Below are positions 61,309 through 64,000 of a stretch of 64,000 nucleotides of DNA, in pieces. Below the pieces are notes generated by a model. The model saw only the letters and a list, made by a program, of their open reading frames with translations. It was not told the origin of the DNA and ran no database searches. Source of the stretch: Candidatus Zixiibacteriota bacterium (lineage in GTDB: Bacteria; Zixibacteria; MSB-5A5; GN15; JAAZOE01); contig DAOUTW010000005.1 in the NCBI GenBank assembly GCA_030668485.1, positions 1-64,000 of the forward strand, read 5' to 3'. The position numbers were made by a program, and so were the translations under genes. Numbering within the stretch: the first letter of the stretch is position 1; each line of letters opens with the position of its first letter.

Positions 61309-62490
61309 TTAGAAGTTCATCGAAATTGATGTCTGAGCTCTTACATTTTCCATTCTTTCATTGCCGGAATATCGTGTTTCCCAATGAGACACTTCGAAAC
61401 CCATGGTCACTTCGGGTATGAAGGCATAGCTGACATTGGCAAAGATGCAACGGTTCTGCGTCCGTCCGCCAGGGAAATCGCCTTCATCGGGATCGTCGAT
61501 GCCGACACCGGCGTTCATTCGGAACTGTTCCTCCGGCTGAACCCAGGCTGAAACCCAGCCGCCGCTAGTCTTGATTCCGTCGATCCGGCTGTCATTAAGA
61601 ATACTTCCCAGGTAGCTGTTAAGATTGGAACCGACAAAAAACTCACCCGAGGCGCCATAACCGGCAGCCATCGTCAGTGACATATGAGTGACCACTGCCC
61701 AGTTTTCATAATTTTCGGAATTGCCCAGATTGGTCTCGGCTTTTAATTTTCCATAGAGACCGGAAATACCAAGGCGAAGAATATTGCCCGATTCCATGCG
61801 TTGGTTAATATCGACGAGGGCCTGCAGTGAGGGAATACCGGCGTCGGTACCGTCATCGGAAACGTCGCGACTTTCGCCGGCCGCAAGGCTAAACGTCGGC
61901 GTCAAGTCGGAACCGATGGTGCGGAAGAAACCGGCAGCCATGGTCACATTGGTATTTTCATTGGGGATGAAATTGTACGCCATAGCGACCTGCGGACGAC
62001 GATAACCGATATTGCCGCATCCCCACAAAGCGGCATAATTCAAAGTGGCCGGATTGAGAGGTGAAACCAGGTCGTTGGTCTGACCGGCGATCAATTTGAG
62101 GTTGTCACGCTCGATAGTGAAGAAAGCATGACGGAGTTGTAACATCGGATTGTTCTCCTGTATCTCAGGGCCGAAAGACCCGGCATACAGATCAAACTCC
62201 AGCTTACCGTTGATGATGAAATTATTCCGGTTGGTGTTGTTGGCGATGATTCCCAAGCGGGTGGCGTTGGCGGTCATATTGAATTGCCTGTCGCTTTCAT
62301 CAACCGCCTGGGGCTCGACCCACATGGAAAAATTACCGTTACTGGTCAGGTTCTGGTCAAAAGAGCCGTCGAGCTGGAGGGCGCCATACCAGTTTAAATT
62401 GAAGGCCGGTTTGTCTTCAGCACCGGCAACCGCGCCAAGGCAAAAGATTGCTCCTATAAGCATAACCTGCGCCAAACGTAAATACCTCAT
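61309..62490 (-). CDS. Porin-like outer-membrane protein
   Basis: A 393-residue predicted beta-barrel. The signal peptide (VMLIGAIFCLGAVAGA) is followed by FNLNWYGALQLDGSFDQN, a typical first strand. Many amphipathic strands follow (LRHAFFTIERDNLKLIAGQT, ALWGCGNIGYRRPQVAMAY, FIPEVTMGFEVSHWETRYSG). It ends in phenylalanine (TSISMNF), as outer-membrane proteins do. It resembles DcaP-like or general porins, but the substrate is unknown. I start at MRYLRL, 6 bases after AAGGAGC, not at the ATG 31 codons upstream. Confidence 0.83.
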   Translation of the reverse strand: MRYLRLAQVMLIGAIFCLGAVAGAEDKPAFNLNWYGALQLDGSFDQNLTSNGNFSMWVEPQAVDESDRQFNMTANATRLGIIANNTNRNNFIINGKLEFDLYAGSFGPEIQENNPMLQLRHAFFTIERDNLKLIAGQTNDLVSPLNPATLNYAALWGCGNIGYRRPQVAMAYNFIPNENTNVTMAAGFFRTIGSDLTPTFSLAAGESRDVSDDGTDAGIPSLQALVDINQRMESGNILRLGISGLYGKLKAETNLGNSENYENWAVVTHMSLTMAAGYGASGEFFVGSNLNSYLGSILNDSRIDGIKTSGGWVSAWVQPEEQFRMNAGVGIDDPDEGDFPGGRTQNRCIFANVSYAFIPEVTMGFEVSHWETRYSGNERMENVRAQTSISMNF

Positions 62491-62785
62491 ATTTCTGCTC
62501 CTTCCTTTGTGTGTGCGCGTGCGAATCGCCCGGATCAGGATGACACGCCGCGGAACGAGTCCTACCTTTATATCTAAATTCATTTCTCAAGCTGTCACAT
62601 GGCGAGAATACCATTGCCCGCCATTCTCATTCTTTTTATCGGACAATCAAGGCTGCGCTTGAGGGAAAATTGTAAAAAATTTGCACAGTATCAAGCGAAA
62701 ATAAGCAAGCGAAATCTGATTGTTACCGGTTTGAGGCTGCCGTATATTTCATATAGCATTTCCCTGAAGCTCCGACGAGGAAGAG
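62491..62785. other. Spacer between the porin and the lyase remnant
   Basis: A divergent spacer with no gene I can support. It contains the porin promoter region on the minus strand and GAGGAAGAG just before the remnant's ATG. Confidence 0.4.
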
Positions 62786-63037
62786 ATGTCTGAATTCAAT
62801 TTCAACCGTTTTCGGGTCGAGACACCGCGATATTATTATCCATACGGCGATGATCCGCATATCATATCGGGCGAGTCGGGTGCAGCCGGATTGGGGGCGC
62901 TGATAGCCCTGATGAAAGATAAAAATCTGTGCGAAGCCAAAGAGAAGCTCGGTCTGGGTCCGGAATCACGTATATTACTATTCAGCACCGAAGGCGCCAC
63001 CGATCCGGAGAACTTTTCCAAAGTAATAGCCGATTGA
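62786..63037 (+). pseudogene. C-terminal remnant of a PLP-dependent ammonia-lyase-like gene
   Basis: An 83-residue frame. From residue ~25 it matches the C-terminal end of diaminopropionate ammonia-lyase/threonine-dehydratase-like enzymes: ISGESGAAGLGALIALM, then LGLGPESRILLFSTEGATDP. The PLP-lysine domain, over 300 residues, is missing. The first ~22 residues (MSEFNFNRFRVETPRYYYP) might be the enzyme's own N-terminus joined by an internal deletion. A good GAGGAAGAG site is present, so a short protein might still be made. Confidence 0.6.
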
Positions 63038-63057
63038 TCAATCATAATCCAATGGCG

Positions 63058-63092
63058 GGTGTATGTATTTTACATACACCACAGCATTTTTT
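63058..63092 (+). terminator. Hairpin after the lyase remnant
   Basis: The perfect 10-bp stem GGTGTATGTA / TACATACACC with a 3-base loop, then ACAGCATTTTTT. The T-run starts 6 bases after the stem, so it is a moderate terminator candidate. Confidence 0.6.
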
Positions 63093-63404
63093 AAGTCCCG
63101 GAGGATGTTGCTGGGCATGGGCTTGAACGGAATTTGGCTTTATTTGCTCACTTTTTAAGTTTTTCCGGCATACGTCTCATGGTTTAATAAATTTCCCTGC
63201 AGGTTGTTATTTCCCTTGAAGTTGCCGGGAATTGGGTTTGTTTTGCCGTATTAAACATGTCGGTTATAAATCCTCTATTGTTTTTGCTCGTTTTTTTGGA
63301 CAGTGTGCTTTGTCTTTTGCATGCGGGCATGAGTGTACTCCTTTCGATTACCTTCTCTATTAATGGTCCGATTGGCAGGATTTACAGCGATTCTATGTTG
63401 TTTT

Positions 63405-63440
63405 TGCAGGCAGGCAAAGCCTGTTTTTGCTGTCGCGTAG
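63405..63440 (+). repeat. Dispersed GGCTGTCGC-type repeat, single copy
   Basis: GCAGGCAAAGCCTG, then TTTTTGCTGTCGCG and TAGATGACCTGA. It parallels the last unit of the 29-bp array near kdsA (GGCAGAGGCAAC, TTTTTGGCTGTCGCG, TGGATGATCTGA), including the downstream GATGAxCTGA. Confidence 0.65.
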
Positions 63441-63458
63441 ATGACCTGAATTAATTAT

Positions 63459-63656
63459 GAGTACCCCGCCCAGAGTTCGCGTATGCGACGGCGGGTGGGT
63501 TTTTTGGGATCAACTCGCGGCGTTGATATGTGATTGAAATGTTTGGCCCTATTTAGAATAGCATCATCTTGAAGCTAAAGTATTCGTCGCCCCGTGCGAT
63601 CGCGGGACTAGAATCCCACCCGCCGACCATAAGAATGGTCTCTGGGCGGGGTACTC
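63459..63656. mobile_element. 198-bp foldback (MITE-like) element
   Basis: The ends GAGTACCCCGCCCAGAG (63459-63475) and CTCTGGGCGGGGTACTC (63640-63656) are perfect 17-bp inverted repeats. Inside, CGGCGGGTGGG (63489-63499) and CCCACCCGCCG (63615-63625) form a second perfect 11-bp inverted pair. There is no open frame of note and I see no clear target-site duplication. Confidence 0.6.
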
Positions 63657-63738
63657 TGTGATTTTTGTTGGTGGGATGGTTTTATGTCACAATCAGATGA
63701 ATGTGGATGATGGAGAAATAGCAGGCCCAAAAGCATAA

Positions 63739-63774
63739 ACCCACCTTGCGCCCCAAAGCGGGCTTAGGTGGGGC
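63739..63774. repeat. REP-like palindrome with GGTGGGGCAC tail
   Basis: ACCCACCTTGCGCCC pairs imperfectly with GGGCTTAGGTGGGG, followed by CAC. Its tail matches the palindromes at 7514-7545 and 63928-63965. Confidence 0.6.
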
Positions 63775-63927
63775 ACAGAGTCAAATTTAAGAATTTTCCT
63801 CTCTTTGGCTTTCGATGGGATTTTAATTTTGGTTGCGCGCACGGGAATGTCCTCTTCTCTCATCCTGTTCACCTAACAAGAGGGGCGCGGAATTTACGGC
63901 GATTTGATAGATATTTTGCAGGATTAT

Positions 63928-63965
63928 CCCACCCGAAACGCTCAGAAGCGTTTCAGGTGGGGCAC
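63928..63965. repeat. REP-like palindrome with GGTGGGGCACC tail
   Basis: CCCACCCGAAACGCT pairs with AGAAGCGTTTCAGGTGGGG around a short loop, followed by CACC. The inner stem GAAACGCT / AGCGTTTC is perfect. Confidence 0.65.
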
Positions 63966-64000
63966 CAAGCTATATTATTTCAGTAGCAACATCTGCTTTG

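Larger units (their letters stand above)
63093..64000. other. Gene-free repeat-rich end of the window
   Basis: No gene supported. It holds a copy of the GGCTGTCGC-type repeat (about 63405-63440), a 198-bp foldback element (63459-63656) and two REP-like palindromes with the GGTGGGGCAC tail (63739-63774 and 63928-63965). Short open frames here run through those repeats. Confidence 0.6.

Noticed and set aside
1-64000. tRNA or rRNA genes
   Set aside because: I scanned the spacers for tRNA-like T-loops (GTTCGANTC) and conserved rRNA stretches and found none I could support. A covariance-model search would be decisive.

Overview
The window reads as a chromosomal segment of a Gram-negative bacterium around its replication origin. 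It holds a Kdo (lipopolysaccharide core) operon, a Lol-type lipoprotein export pair, several lipoproteins, a DUF481 outer-membrane protein and a porin. Secreted proteins with a duplicated dockerin-like tail (GDANGD...NVGDAVY), a T9SS-type sorting tail and a GIGT-repeat fibre-like protein point to the FCB side of the bacterial tree. My best guess is a Zixibacteria-like lineage. That is inference from protein style, because the window has no rRNA.

Layout. 0.7-4.7 kb: kdsA-kdsC-kdsD-acyltransferase-DUF481 on the minus strand. 4.8-7.8 kb: repeat-rich spacer DNA around a T9SS-tailed protein and a TonB-C protein. 7.8-10.7 kb: zinc uptake operon (small ribbon-helix-helix/zinc-finger protein, znuA, znuC, znuB). 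10.7-15.4 kb: secreted, GYD, FKBP, two GNAT and two paralogous lipoprotein genes. 15.6-23.8 kb: lysS, Lol permease and ATPase, mcsA-mcsB-clpC, rpmA. 23.9-25.2 kb: REP-associated transposase (RAYT) enclosed by inverted REP palindromes. 25.5-27.3 kb: small lipoprotein, frameshifted DUF116 gene, DinB-like gene. 27.8-33.1 kb: four tandem serpins. 33.2-35.0 kb: cupin gene and an MqsR/Panacea-type toxin-antitoxin pair. 35.2-38.4 kb: dnaN, dnaA and two clusters of DnaA boxes (putative bipartite oriC). 38.8-45.1 kb: Rrf2 regulator, then pth-rpsF-rpsR-DUF2232-rplI-DUF151, lepB, hemW. 45.2-49.8 kb: lipoproteins, a methyltransferase, a radical SAM protein, a zinc-ribbon membrane protein. 50.3-56.2 kb: SLC13 transporter, GIGT-repeat protein and dockerin-tailed proteins, with a duplicated SLC13 3' end. 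56.4-62.5 kb: flavodoxin-like, YceI, a large dockerin-tailed exoprotein, a porin. 62.8-64 kb: a lyase remnant and a repeat-rich end.

The most unusual content is the four-serpin array with four different reactive-centre loops, two of them on predicted lipoproteins. Next come the protein-arginine-kinase/ClpC operon in an LPS-type cell, the candidate zinc-sensing small protein at the head of znuACB, the RAYT/REP unit with many other extragenic palindromes, and the 96-bp exact duplication of the SLC13 gene end that brackets two exoprotein genes. I saw no rRNA, tRNA, CRISPR array or prophage.
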